The translations under genes and the position numbers were made by a program. DNA of 64,000 nt from Caldifarciminota bacterium (GTDB lineage: Bacteria > Hydrothermota > Tepidihabitantia > SM23-42): NCBI GenBank assembly GCA_027026255.1, contig JALVOT010000018.1:1-64000 (forward strand). The letters run 5' to 3'. Below, in pieces: positions 42,024 to 50,989 of this stretch (positions are counted from its first letter, which is position 1; each line of letters opens with the position of its first letter). The notes under the pieces were generated by a model. It searched no databases, was not told the DNA's origin, and worked only from the letters and a program-made list of their open reading frames with translations.

Positions 42024-42057
42024 ATTACGCCATTACACCCGGGTGTAATGGCGTAAT
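42024..42057. repeat. 34-bp perfect palindrome, possible terminator or protein-binding site
   Basis: attacgccattacaccc/gggtgtaatggcgtaat, 17-bp arms with no spacer, followed by acttttct, 40 bp after the 41983 stop. Confidence 0.8.
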
Positions 42058-42346
42058 ACTTTTCTGAAAAGTTAAATTTAAAATAATCTTTCTTTATTAA
42101 TTATTATTTTATTATTATAATCAGTAATTCTTCTTACATCTCAACAACAAACTGCCAGACCGGATTTAATGATTACCCACTCAATATTGAAGTCAATGAT
42201 ACAGTAAAAGTCGTTATGAATAATGTAATATGGATAACTGCCGCAATCAACGGCCCTGATTCCGCTAATCTTTATTCATAATATGGGAGCAGCCGATGAA
42301 TGGCTTCTTAAGCAGTCGAATATTAACCTTATTTAACACCGTATAT

Positions 42347-42378
42347 TTTAACGTTTTTTTAACACCTTAAATTATAAT
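42347..42378 (+). promoter_or_regulatory. Promoter TTTAACGTTTTTTTAAC-N9-TATAAT (twin of 39561..39592)
   Basis: Identical 17-nt upstream block and spacing to -10; -10 ends 6 nt before GTG 42385 and 9 nt before ATG 42388. Confidence 0.65.
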
Positions 42379-42387
42379 TAGTCGGTG

Positions 42388-42585
42388 ATGAAGAGTTCAA
42401 AAAAGATATGCCCGAAATGCAATTACCTCGGCACCAAGGAAGATAATATCTGCCCGTATTGTGGGTTAAGGTTGATCGCACGGTGTCCAGATTGTGGTGC
42501 ACCAATCAGAATCGCCTTTGCTGCATACTGCTATCAATGTGGATTCCGCTTCAAAGATATTGTAAAGAAATCAAAGAAAAGATGA
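42388..42585 (+). CDS. Small double zinc-ribbon protein
   Basis: KKICPKCNYLGTKEDNICPYCGLRLIARCPDCGAPIRIAFAAYCYQCGFRFKD: four CxxC pairs. Confidence 0.75.
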   Translation: MKSSKKICPKCNYLGTKEDNICPYCGLRLIARCPDCGAPIRIAFAAYCYQCGFRFKDIVKKSKKR

Positions 42586-42687
42586 ATATGAATCATAACA
42601 GCACTAAGCATAATCGCTTCTGGATTATATCGATATTTATCTGCATTTGGGGTAAAGGGATTCAGTAAATAACAAAAGAAGATTATT

Positions 42688-44118
42688 ATGCGTTACATAC
42701 TATTCTTTCTAAGCCTTATCACCTATGCATCGGCCCGGACATCGGATACACTCTGGACAAAGACCTTTGGCGGACCTGATGACGAAGTGGGAAATGCAGT
42801 GGCACAGACCTCGGATGGCGGCTATATTATCACCGGCAGGACAAATAGTTTTGGCGCTGGTCTTAACGACCTCTATCTGATAAAGACCGACAGTCTGGGT
42901 AATGGAAAATGGATAAAAATCTTTGGTGATACTCTTTCTGATATCGGCTATTCAGTCCAACAAACTCCGGATAAAGGTTATATAATAACCGGTATGACTA
43001 CTTCTCATTACACCGGTAATAATATCTGGCTGATTAAAACCGACAGCCTGGGTAACATAATCTGGGAAAAAAACTACGCTGGGTCCGGAACCGATGTCGG
43101 TTATTCGGTGAATCAAACCGCTGATGGCGGTTATATCATTCTCGGCACAACCAATAGTTACGGTGCTGGCTTTTTCGATTTCTGGCTCATCAAAACCAAC
43201 AGTCTGGGAAATATCCAGTGGAGTAAGACCTATGGCGGAACCGACAGGGATGTCGGCAAGGCAGTGGTACAGACCTCGGACCACGGCTATATTATGACCG
43301 GTTATACTGAAAGTTATGGTAATGGGCAGTCAGATATCTGGTTAATCAGGACCGATAGTCTGGGTACTGTCCTCTGGGATACAACCTTTGGTGGTGGATT
43401 GGATGAAAGCGGTAATGCAATCAGAAAAACACTGGATCAAAAGTATATAATTGCCGGGTATTCCAAAAGTTCCAACAACAGTCTATGGTTGTGCAAAATT
43501 GACGACCTTGGAAATGTGGAGCATATAAAGAACCTTGGACACTCCTCTGGTATCGCCTACGGTTATTCCGTAGACCCGACCTCAGACGGAGGTTATATTA
43601 CAGTTGGGAATTTCTATTACTACTCCAACAACAAATACGATATCTGGTTGGTGAAGGTTGATAGCGCATTGAATAAGGTCTGGGAACTCTTTTTGGGTGG
43701 TGCTGATAATGACGGAGGATATTCGGTCCAGCAGACCTCGGATGAGGGTTATATTATTACCGGGTATACCACCAGTTACGGTGCGGGTAACAGTGATGTC
43801 TGGCTTATCAAGACCGAACCTGATGTCGGCATTGAAGAAGAAAAATCCTCTACTCATAAAGATCTCTTTTTTGGCACCGGACCAAACCCGACCTCTGGTT
43901 CAGTTCATCTCAGCTACGAAATCAGTAAGTCCAGTAATGTTCAAATTGTGGTCTACAATCCTCTGGGACAAAAAATTACAACCCTACGGGATCGACCTCA
44001 TGAAAAGGGAGTATATAACATTTCCTGGCGACCACAGGGTCTAAGTGCAGGCACTTACTTCATAACGCTGCAGACCGAGTATGCCAAAAAGACCATTAAA
44101 CTAATTCTTAATCGATAA
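42688..44118 (+). CDS. Secreted repeat protein (about 50-aa GGYIITG...DxWLIKTDSLG repeats) with T9SS-type sorting tail
   Basis: Repeated WTKTFGGxxDDxGxxVxQTxDGGYIITGxTxSxGxGxxDxWLIKTDSLG; C-terminus FGTGPNPTSGSVHLSYEISKSSNVQIVVYNPLGQKITTL...GLSAGTYFITLQT. Confidence 0.85.
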   Translation: MRYILFFLSLITYASARTSDTLWTKTFGGPDDEVGNAVAQTSDGGYIITGRTNSFGAGLNDLYLIKTDSLGNGKWIKIFGDTLSDIGYSVQQTPDKGYIITGMTTSHYTGNNIWLIKTDSLGNIIWEKNYAGSGTDVGYSVNQTADGGYIILGTTNSYGAGFFDFWLIKTNSLGNIQWSKTYGGTDRDVGKAVVQTSDHGYIMTGYTESYGNGQSDIWLIRTDSLGTVLWDTTFGGGLDESGNAIRKTLDQKYIIAGYSKSSNNSLWLCKIDDLGNVEHIKNLGHSSGIAYGYSVDPTSDGGYITVGNFYYYSNNKYDIWLVKVDSALNKVWELFLGGADNDGGYSVQQTSDEGYIITGYTTSYGAGNSDVWLIKTEPDVGIEEEKSSTHKDLFFGTGPNPTSGSVHLSYEISKSSNVQIVVYNPLGQKITTLRDRPHEKGVYNISWRPQGLSAGTYFITLQTEYAKKTIKLILNR

Positions 44119-44141
44119 AAGAAATTGACTGAATGGAAAAC

Positions 44142-44170
44142 CCGGGTCAGCCTTTAACAGGCTGACCCGG
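44142..44170. terminator. Hairpin between convergent genes, likely (bidirectional) terminator
   Basis: CCGGGTCAGCCT-ttaac-AGGCTGACCCGG, perfect 12-bp stem, 5-nt loop; only a weak T tract follows. Confidence 0.6.
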
Positions 44171-44183
44171 CTGATTTTACAAA

Positions 44184-47100
44184 CTATTTTTTACCCAGTA
44201 TTCTTTTATAAAGACTGATTGTCTGGACGGATGGTGTAGTGTTAAATTCCTCCTTCAAACCCCTCTTGAGACGCTGAAACTGTCTTATGGCACTTATTCG
44301 ATTCCCCTGGTTGTAAAAACTTTCCATAATAATCTGACATGCCTGTTCATCATTAACATCAAAAGAAAGAAGCCGACGGGCAAAAAAGATTGCCTTCTGC
44401 CATTCAGCCCGCTCCATACACCTCTTTGCCAGCCAGTATAAGACCCTTCGGATCTTCTCTTTCAATTCAAACTGTTTATCAACAATGGGTCGGCTGTAGA
44501 ACTCAGGTAAAAAGTCTCCCCGGTATAAAGTCGTCGCCTTGAGTGCCCGGTCTTCAGCTGGATGTAGTTTTGCGCGTTGCTTTAGATACTGCCACTCTTT
44601 AACAAATGCTTCAAACTCCCAAAAATCCACCTGCAGCATATCTTTATTAAGAGAAAGAAAAGGACCCCTTTGCAGGATAATACCTTTACCAAGAATCTTA
44701 TTGAGTCTGGTCAAAAGAACCCGGAAATTCGCCTGCGATTTTCTCTTTGCCATATCCGGCCAGAGAAAAGATATTAAAATTTCTCGGGTAATACCACCAG
44801 GCCTCAGCAGCATCAGACCCAAAAGTTCCTGTGATTTTCTGGACTGCCATTCATTTCTGGCAATCTCCCCTATATCACCGGGCATTTTTACTGACAAACC
44901 GCCGAAGGTGGTTATCTCGATAGGATTTATTTGAAGTTTCTTCAATCTCTCACGAACAACCCGGCCGGCATTATTAAATTTTTTTGCCTCCAGTAACTTG
45001 TAAAGTTTAGAAATCCTTGGTGTCGCATTCATTTCAAAGAGCAGTTTTAATCCCTGTAAAAATATCGCCTCGCCATTTTCATCACCAAGCGCAAGTCCGA
45101 ATTTAATAAGCAAACCAGCGAGCAACATCTTTTCGCCATTTGATGACAGAATCTCCTTTGCCTTCTTGAAAAGTTTTAATGATTTATTATAATATCCTTT
45201 CTTTAAAAGCACCTGTGCCTTCTGGGCTGCAGCCTCCGCAAACCGTGTACTGAAATGGAGTCCTTTTACAAATCTTATTGCTCGTTCAGCAAATTTCAAT
45301 GCATCATCTATCTCGCCTTTCTTTAAATGAAGAGCACTTTTGTATAACATATAATCACAACGGGCGTTTATTTCCAGCTCCTTTTCATTAATTCCCTTCA
45401 GCAAATTTTCTGCCTCATCTATTTGATTCAACTCTAAAAATACACGCACCATATTCAACCGGGCAGTTAATTCCAGCCTTCTATTACATATCTTTTCCGC
45501 CTTAATCTTTGCCTTTTCAAAAAATTCTTTTGCGCGCCGGTATTCACCCTTAATCAAAAAACCGTAACCGATATAAAGTAAATCAACGCCGATAAGTTGC
45601 TCTTTCTCCATCAATTCTGCTTTTTTCAAAGATTCATAGAATCTTGCCAATGCAGAATCCATCTTACCCAATCTCGCTTCGACAATCCCTAATTGGGCAT
45701 AAGCGTCTCCGGTATACAAAAGAAGGTGGGCATTCTCTACCACCTTCACCGCCTCCAGTATAAATTCAAGTGCCTTATTTAAATCTCCCTTTGATAATGC
45801 AATCGATTTGAGATACAAAAATATCTTATATCGTGCTTCAGGCGCCTTGTCCTGAGGAATTTCGCCAATCAATCGCATAGCTTCGTCTTCGGCATTCTGG
45901 AGCAACCCCTTTCTGATTTGTAATAAACAATGTTCAGCCCTTAAGAGCCAGTAAAGGGACTCGCTCTTTTTCACCAATGTCATCGCCTTATTAAGATATT
46001 TTTCTGCCCCGGACAGATTTTGGAGTGCCAGATTTTCATGGAAAAGCATTCGGTAATGGATTCCCGCCTCTTTTTTCAATTTGTGTGCTTCACACACCTT
46101 TGCAAAATGCCCGATATCATCAATCTTTAAAACCCCTTTCTCCGACAACCAGTAAAGTTGGTTTGACAGGGATTTAATCTTCAGCGCCATTTTTTTGTTC
46201 ATCCCTTTTTTATCTACTATTCCTTGCGCAACCTTTAAATACCTCTTCGCCGATAGATATTGATAATTATCAAACAACCTCTCAGCAATATTAAATAGAT
46301 AAACAGCAAGCTCCCTGGTTTCTTCAGCAGGATGTAGGTCCTTTGTAAGGTGGAAGGCAATCTCTTCTTCAGCTGCATTATTTTTTTTCAAAATAACTGC
46401 AAGTTTTCTGTGCAGTTTACGACGCCGAGCAGGGTCTATTTTTTTATAAAACAGGGCACGAATCAAAGGGTGAATAAATAATGTCCTGGTCTCTTCAGAA
46501 TCCTTTATCAAACCTGAACTTGATAAAATATTAATCGACCTCAGAAACTGTTTTCTGGACTTCAATCCGCATAACTTATAAAGAATCGGAAGGCTGAATG
46601 ATTCGCCAATCACTGCCGCACTCTGCAGTAATTTCAATTCTGAATCTGATAATTTATGAAGACGATAACCGATTATGCTCTCAATAGTTTCGGAAACCGG
46701 AAAATCTTCATAATCGTCTTCAATCTGCCATTGATTTTTTGCCTCATCATAGAATATAATATTTTGATACATCAGGGTCTTAATGATTTCTTTAATAAAT
46801 AAAGGGTTCCCCCTTGTAATAGTAAAAAGCCAGCGTGCAAAAGCACCGGAAAGATTAGTGTTAAATATACTATTTAACACTAATCCGACTTCACCCGGGG
46901 AGAAATCAGAAAGCGTTATATACGAGACTGAATGTTCATTATTCAATTCATCTACAGCCATCTTTAACCCCTGATTATCCATCTGATCCCGCATTGTTGC
47001 AAGGATTAAAATTGATTTAGCTACGATTCTTCTAACAAGGTATTTCAATAATATAATTGAATCATCAGCCATCCACTGGATATCATCCAGCACAAGAACC

Positions 47101-47576
47101 AACGGTTTGGAAACCGACAGATTATCAAAAAAACCCTGTAAAGCGTAAAAAAATATGTGATTGTCAACCGGATAGTCTAATTCCTGTATCTCCAACGGAT
47201 AATACTCTTTTAATTTAGGTATAAGATGACTAAAATAAGAAGCAATTTCCGGTTTCAGAATCCTTCCGAACCATCCTGGTTGGTTTTTCTGTTTAAATAA
47301 ATAATCTTCAATCATCGGAACAAACGGCGAAAAAGGTCTTGCCTCATCCTTCAATGCCCGTCCGTAGAGAATGTAATAATCCCGGGAACCAATCTTTTCA
47401 ATAAATCGGTCAAGCAGTGAAGTCTTACCTACCCCTACCCCACCACGGATAATAATAAATCGACCATTATAATCCATAATATCCTTTACGGCGTCATGCA
47501 GCAGTTGTAATTCCCTTTCCCGATCGATGAATAATTCGTCGATATCTGTAGTGCTGAATAAAAATTCTTTTTTCAT
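44184..47576 (-). CDS. Large AAA-ATPase/TPR regulator with C-terminal wHTH-BTAD (SARP-like) domain
   Basis: FIIIRGGVGVGKTSLLDRF Walker A; LVLVLDDIQWMADDS Walker B; TPR middle; C-terminal ITTFGGLSVKMPGD...LLGLMLLRPGGITREILISFLWPD...NFRVLLTRLNKILG...LYRGDFLPEF...CMERAEWQKAIFFARRLLSFDVNDEQACQIIMESFYNQGNRISAIRQF. Confidence 0.85.
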   Translation of the reverse strand: MKKEFLFSTTDIDELFIDRERELQLLHDAVKDIMDYNGRFIIIRGGVGVGKTSLLDRFIEKIGSRDYYILYGRALKDEARPFSPFVPMIEDYLFKQKNQPGWFGRILKPEIASYFSHLIPKLKEYYPLEIQELDYPVDNHIFFYALQGFFDNLSVSKPLVLVLDDIQWMADDSIILLKYLVRRIVAKSILILATMRDQMDNQGLKMAVDELNNEHSVSYITLSDFSPGEVGLVLNSIFNTNLSGAFARWLFTITRGNPLFIKEIIKTLMYQNIIFYDEAKNQWQIEDDYEDFPVSETIESIIGYRLHKLSDSELKLLQSAAVIGESFSLPILYKLCGLKSRKQFLRSINILSSSGLIKDSEETRTLFIHPLIRALFYKKIDPARRRKLHRKLAVILKKNNAAEEEIAFHLTKDLHPAEETRELAVYLFNIAERLFDNYQYLSAKRYLKVAQGIVDKKGMNKKMALKIKSLSNQLYWLSEKGVLKIDDIGHFAKVCEAHKLKKEAGIHYRMLFHENLALQNLSGAEKYLNKAMTLVKKSESLYWLLRAEHCLLQIRKGLLQNAEDEAMRLIGEIPQDKAPEARYKIFLYLKSIALSKGDLNKALEFILEAVKVVENAHLLLYTGDAYAQLGIVEARLGKMDSALARFYESLKKAELMEKEQLIGVDLLYIGYGFLIKGEYRRAKEFFEKAKIKAEKICNRRLELTARLNMVRVFLELNQIDEAENLLKGINEKELEINARCDYMLYKSALHLKKGEIDDALKFAERAIRFVKGLHFSTRFAEAAAQKAQVLLKKGYYNKSLKLFKKAKEILSSNGEKMLLAGLLIKFGLALGDENGEAIFLQGLKLLFEMNATPRISKLYKLLEAKKFNNAGRVVRERLKKLQINPIEITTFGGLSVKMPGDIGEIARNEWQSRKSQELLGLMLLRPGGITREILISFLWPDMAKRKSQANFRVLLTRLNKILGKGIILQRGPFLSLNKDMLQVDFWEFEAFVKEWQYLKQRAKLHPAEDRALKATTLYRGDFLPEFYSRPIVDKQFELKEKIRRVLYWLAKRCMERAEWQKAIFFARRLLSFDVNDEQACQIIMESFYNQGNRISAIRQFQRLKRGLKEEFNTTPSVQTISLYKRILGKK

Positions 47577-47840
47577 AAATTAACAACCGGGGGGAAGACA
47601 TCGCTTGTTGGATTTGTAGATGGATACCGCTGATAAGTTATTTTAACAACAATCAAATAAACTTCAAACATACATCAGATTATAGACATACATCAGTAAT
47701 AGTCAACAGCAATCATAAAAGCCAATCCAGAACCTGAAAGAAAGTCAAAGAAAAAATATATGGATTTCAGCCCGATTACACCAGAGTGAAGTAGTAATTT
47801 TTATTCCCTGAAAAACTGGAAAAAGGAGTGTGGTGAATTC

Positions 47841-47868
47841 TTGACAGGCTGATAAATCTTCATATAAT
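47841..47868 (+). promoter_or_regulatory. Sigma70-like promoter driving a short uORF
   Basis: TTGACA-16 nt-TATAAT; 9 nt to ATG at 47878. Confidence 0.65.
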
Positions 47869-47877
47869 CAAAATATT

Positions 47878-47928
47878 ATGAAAAAAGCAGAACTATTTGA
47901 AACCCTCAAACGCAAAAGGAGGATTTAG
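47878..47928 (+). CDS. Putative leader peptide MKKAELFETLKRKRRI
   Basis: ATG just after the -10; TAG stop abuts the next ATG (TAGATG) and the reading frame contains the downstream SD aaaaggagg. Confidence 0.4.
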   Translation: MKKAELFETLKRKRRI

Positions 47929-48384
47929 ATGTCAAACATTATTCTTTTTTTAACCCTTATAAATCCCGGGGTCGGAATCGAGGCAGGGTTTTGTGGTGGT
48001 CCGGTCTTCTCATTTATTATGATTGTGGAATTGAATGACCGGTTTTCCTTTAACGGCACAATCGGTGGATTTCCAGGCATCATCCTTGTATCCCGGGCGA
48101 ACTGCAGGTTTCAATTCACCCGGACAGAATGGTCACCATATCTCCAGACCGGACTTGGGTATTTTCATTATTATCGGGGAAATGCAAAGGGTAAAAGTAT
48201 TAAAGAGACCCACCTTGATTTAGGTCTAATATGGCCCAATAACAATCGCTGGACCTTGAATGGGGACATCGGTCTTCTTTATGCACCGTTCGGTTTAAAT
48301 AAATGGCTCAAAGATGAATTTCCTGACATCCCTATTTTTATCTATCCGGCAATCCATGCCGGTTTCTCATATTTTTTGAAGTAA
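47929..48384 (+). CDS. Hypothetical protein, possible small outer-membrane beta-barrel
   Basis: SD aaaaggagg; alternating strands, e.g. FSFNGTIGGFPGIILVSRANCRFQF...YLQTGLGYFHYYRG. Confidence 0.6.
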   Translation: MSNIILFLTLINPGVGIEAGFCGGPVFSFIMIVELNDRFSFNGTIGGFPGIILVSRANCRFQFTRTEWSPYLQTGLGYFHYYRGNAKGKSIKETHLDLGLIWPNNNRWTLNGDIGLLYAPFGLNKWLKDEFPDIPIFIYPAIHAGFSYFLK

Positions 48385-48532
48385 TTTGGAACGGACCGCG
48401 ACAGCATATAACGAATAACGATTCTGTATAAACCAGAAAAACCAGACCGTCAGCGACACCGCATAATGATTTTGTACAAACCAAAATATACAGATATAAG
48501 AAAAAGTAGAAATGAGTCAGGACAAACCATTA

Positions 48533-48560
48533 TTGACTTATGTAAATTGCTTTGTATAAT
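48533..48560 (+). promoter_or_regulatory. Sigma70-like promoter, predicted leaderless
   Basis: TTGACT-16 nt-TATAAT; 6 nt to ATG 48567. Confidence 0.65.
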
Positions 48561-48566
48561 GTGATA

Positions 48567-49262
48567 ATGCATTTATTTATCAGTGATGTACACATTCGAA
48601 CCGACAATAGTGAACGGAGCAGAAGATTAATAAAATTTATTAATGAATTTAAACCCCGGATTTCAGACCTTTATATCCTTGGTGACCTTTTTGAATTCTG
48701 GTTTGAATACAACCTCGTCATTCCCAAACACTACTTTAGAACCTTAGCCGCCTTATACGACCTTATTCAATCCGGCCGGCGTGTTCATTATATACTCGGA
48801 AACCATGAAGTTATGATCGGAGATTTTCTGAAAAATTTTGGGTTTGTCGTCCATCCGGAAAAGGTAAAACTTGAGATTGATAATCGGATTGTCTATCTTG
48901 CCCACGGCAATAAGATTGACCGCCGTATCTGGACCAGGATGTGGCAGATGCTTCTGACCTCAAAATTGAATCATACTTTATACAGCGTTATTCATCCTGA
49001 TATCGGCATCTTTTTGGCACAGGTTATCGCCTTTATTTCCCGCAAGCAAAAGACAAAACCGAACCTGGTTCATGTATTTGAAGAGTATGCGCGCGCAAAA
49101 TTGGAAGAGGTTGATATTGTAATCCTTGCCCATACCCATATCCCGGATTTTAAAGAATTCCCTGATAATAAATTCTATGTGAATACCGGAGACTGGGTAA
49201 AACATTTCTCTTATGCCGTAATAAATAACGGCAAGATATCGCTCAGATATTATGACGGATGA
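48567..49262 (+). CDS. lpxH: UDP-2,3-diacylglucosamine diphosphatase-like metallophosphoesterase (LpxH family)
   Basis: MHLFISDVHIRTDNSERSRRLIKFI...LYILGDLFEFWFEY...HYILGNHEVM...LAHGNKIDR...VILAHTHIPDFKEF. Confidence 0.82.
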   Translation: MHLFISDVHIRTDNSERSRRLIKFINEFKPRISDLYILGDLFEFWFEYNLVIPKHYFRTLAALYDLIQSGRRVHYILGNHEVMIGDFLKNFGFVVHPEKVKLEIDNRIVYLAHGNKIDRRIWTRMWQMLLTSKLNHTLYSVIHPDIGIFLAQVIAFISRKQKTKPNLVHVFEEYARAKLEEVDIVILAHTHIPDFKEFPDNKFYVNTGDWVKHFSYAVINNGKISLRYYDG

Positions 49263-49302
49263 TGTTCATATCTTCTCAACCGAATTTTTAAAAGTCGCAA
49301 CA

Positions 49303-49330
49303 TTGACATTCACTCAAATATGGATATATT
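49303..49330 (+). promoter_or_regulatory. Sigma70-like promoter, predicted leaderless
   Basis: TTGACA-16 nt-TATATT; 6 nt to ATG 49337. Confidence 0.65.
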
Positions 49331-49336
49331 AATATT

Positions 49337-49786
49337 ATGATGAGAAAAATAATATTAATATTACCTGGACTTCTATTCTTTATCTCCTGCAGCGCCGTAA
49401 AAGAAAGGCTGGCAATCAGACAGTGTAAATTCTTTTTTGTCTCGGTTAAACCGTATAACTTTACATACCACAATTTCAGTTTAGATTTCACCCTTAAGGG
49501 TGAAAATCCAAACCGGGTGGATGCAGTCCTTGACCGCTTCACCTATACCTTTTTCATCAATGAAACCGCAATCTTTTCCGGTAAGACCGGTGAAGGCTTA
49601 AGAATTCCCGCAAATAAATCAAAGAATTTTAAGACGACCCTAGTTCTTGAATATAATAAACTCGGTGATGCCTTGATTGAAGCGATACGATTAAAAAAGG
49701 CAGACTACAAAATCAAAGCAAGGGTATATATCAAAACAATCCTGGGTGATATCGGATATCCTGTAGAGATAAAGAACCCTCAATAA
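49337..49786 (+). CDS. LEA14/WHy-like lipoprotein
   Basis: Lipobox LPGLLFFISCSA; VKPYNFTYHNFSLDFTLKGENPNRVDAVLDRFTYTFFINETAIFSGKTGEGLRIPANKSKNFKTTLVL. Confidence 0.7.
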   Translation: MMRKIILILPGLLFFISCSAVKERLAIRQCKFFFVSVKPYNFTYHNFSLDFTLKGENPNRVDAVLDRFTYTFFINETAIFSGKTGEGLRIPANKSKNFKTTLVLEYNKLGDALIEAIRLKKADYKIKARVYIKTILGDIGYPVEIKNPQ

Positions 49787-49901
49787 ATTGCACAATTTTT
49801 GTGCAGTCAATAACAATTTTTGTGCAGTATTAATAATTTCCTCTTGAAATTTCAATATTTTTCTCCGGCATATATTTTGCATAAAAATATTGTAGAGGTG
49901 A

Positions 49902-50675
49902 ATGATGAAAATCGAAAAAATCTGCTACTTTCTCTTAATCATCTTCGGCATCCTGGCCCTTACCGGATGCTGTTATAAAGGATGTGATGATGAACCACCG
50001 GCGGTTCCCCGGGGGCTAAGGTCAATCACCGGTGATGAAGAGGTCCTGCTCACCTGGTATGATAATACTGAACCCGACCTTGCCGGATATCGGATCTATC
50101 GAAGTCTCACACCTGAAGGAACTTACCATGCAATCGGAGAAACAAACCTTGACTATTTTCTCGATTATGGTCTGATAAATGGTCAAACTTACTACTACGC
50201 AATCACGGCGTTTGATGTTAATGGTAATGAGAGTGATCTATCCTATGAAATTATATATGATACACCAAGGCCCGAAGGATATAATGAAAGACTCTTTGAC
50301 TACTCAAAATATCCTGTATATGCCGGCTGGAATTTCAGTGAATATTCCGTTGTTCCCTATAACGAACCGGGCTGCGATTTCTATTATGGTTATGATAATG
50401 CAGAAGCCGCCTATTACTTCTTTGTCGGCAATCCGAATGGCCTGATTCAGGACTTTGGCTACACCGAATCACTTGATGATATAACCTATGCCCCGGAACA
50501 GGGTTGGTCGTCAACGGGAAAGGTCGAGGCGATTTTCGGTCATACCTATATCTTCTGGACCTGGGATAATCACTTCGCCAAGTTTCGGGTTACTGGATTT
50601 GGACCTGATTATGTAATTTTTGACTGGGCATATCAGGTTGATCCCGGCAACCCGGAACTCGTAATCAAACCATAA
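49902..50675 (+). CDS. Lipoprotein with fibronectin type III-like domain
   Basis: LTGCC lipobox; PPAVPRGLRSITGDEEVLLTWYDNTEPDLAGYRIYRSLTPEGTYHAIGETNLDYFLDYGLINGQTYYYAITAFDVNGNESDLS. Confidence 0.8.
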   Translation: MMKIEKICYFLLIIFGILALTGCCYKGCDDEPPAVPRGLRSITGDEEVLLTWYDNTEPDLAGYRIYRSLTPEGTYHAIGETNLDYFLDYGLINGQTYYYAITAFDVNGNESDLSYEIIYDTPRPEGYNERLFDYSKYPVYAGWNFSEYSVVPYNEPGCDFYYGYDNAEAAYYFFVGNPNGLIQDFGYTESLDDITYAPEQGWSSTGKVEAIFGHTYIFWTWDNHFAKFRVTGFGPDYVIFDWAYQVDPGNPELVIKP

Positions 50676-50683
50676 CGAGGTGT

Positions 50684-50974
50684 GTGATGGATGCTATATT
50701 TAACTTAAAGAATTCCCCTGATGTCGCACCGGAATCCGCCCTATACTCACCCCTGCGAAAATATCAACTCTTAGAGCGTTTAAAGAATATCGTCATTGAA
50801 ATAAACCGGGGCAGGATAACAATCGACACGAACGAATTGATACCGAAGATGCTCGCTGTAGGCAGGTCAAGGGGAACACCGGATTTTGAAAGGGCGGTCA
50901 AAGAACTCCTTGCTGTCCTTGCACACCGAATTCCATCTTCAGAATATAATGAAGAATTTGAAAGTTTTATATAA
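50684..50974 (+). CDS. Hypothetical protein
   Basis: SD gaggtgtg before ATG; consistent operon placement. Confidence 0.55.
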   Translation: MMDAIFNLKNSPDVAPESALYSPLRKYQLLERLKNIVIEINRGRITIDTNELIPKMLAVGRSRGTPDFERAVKELLAVLAHRIPSSEYNEEFESFI

Positions 50975-50989
50975 AAAAAGGAGGCTGCA

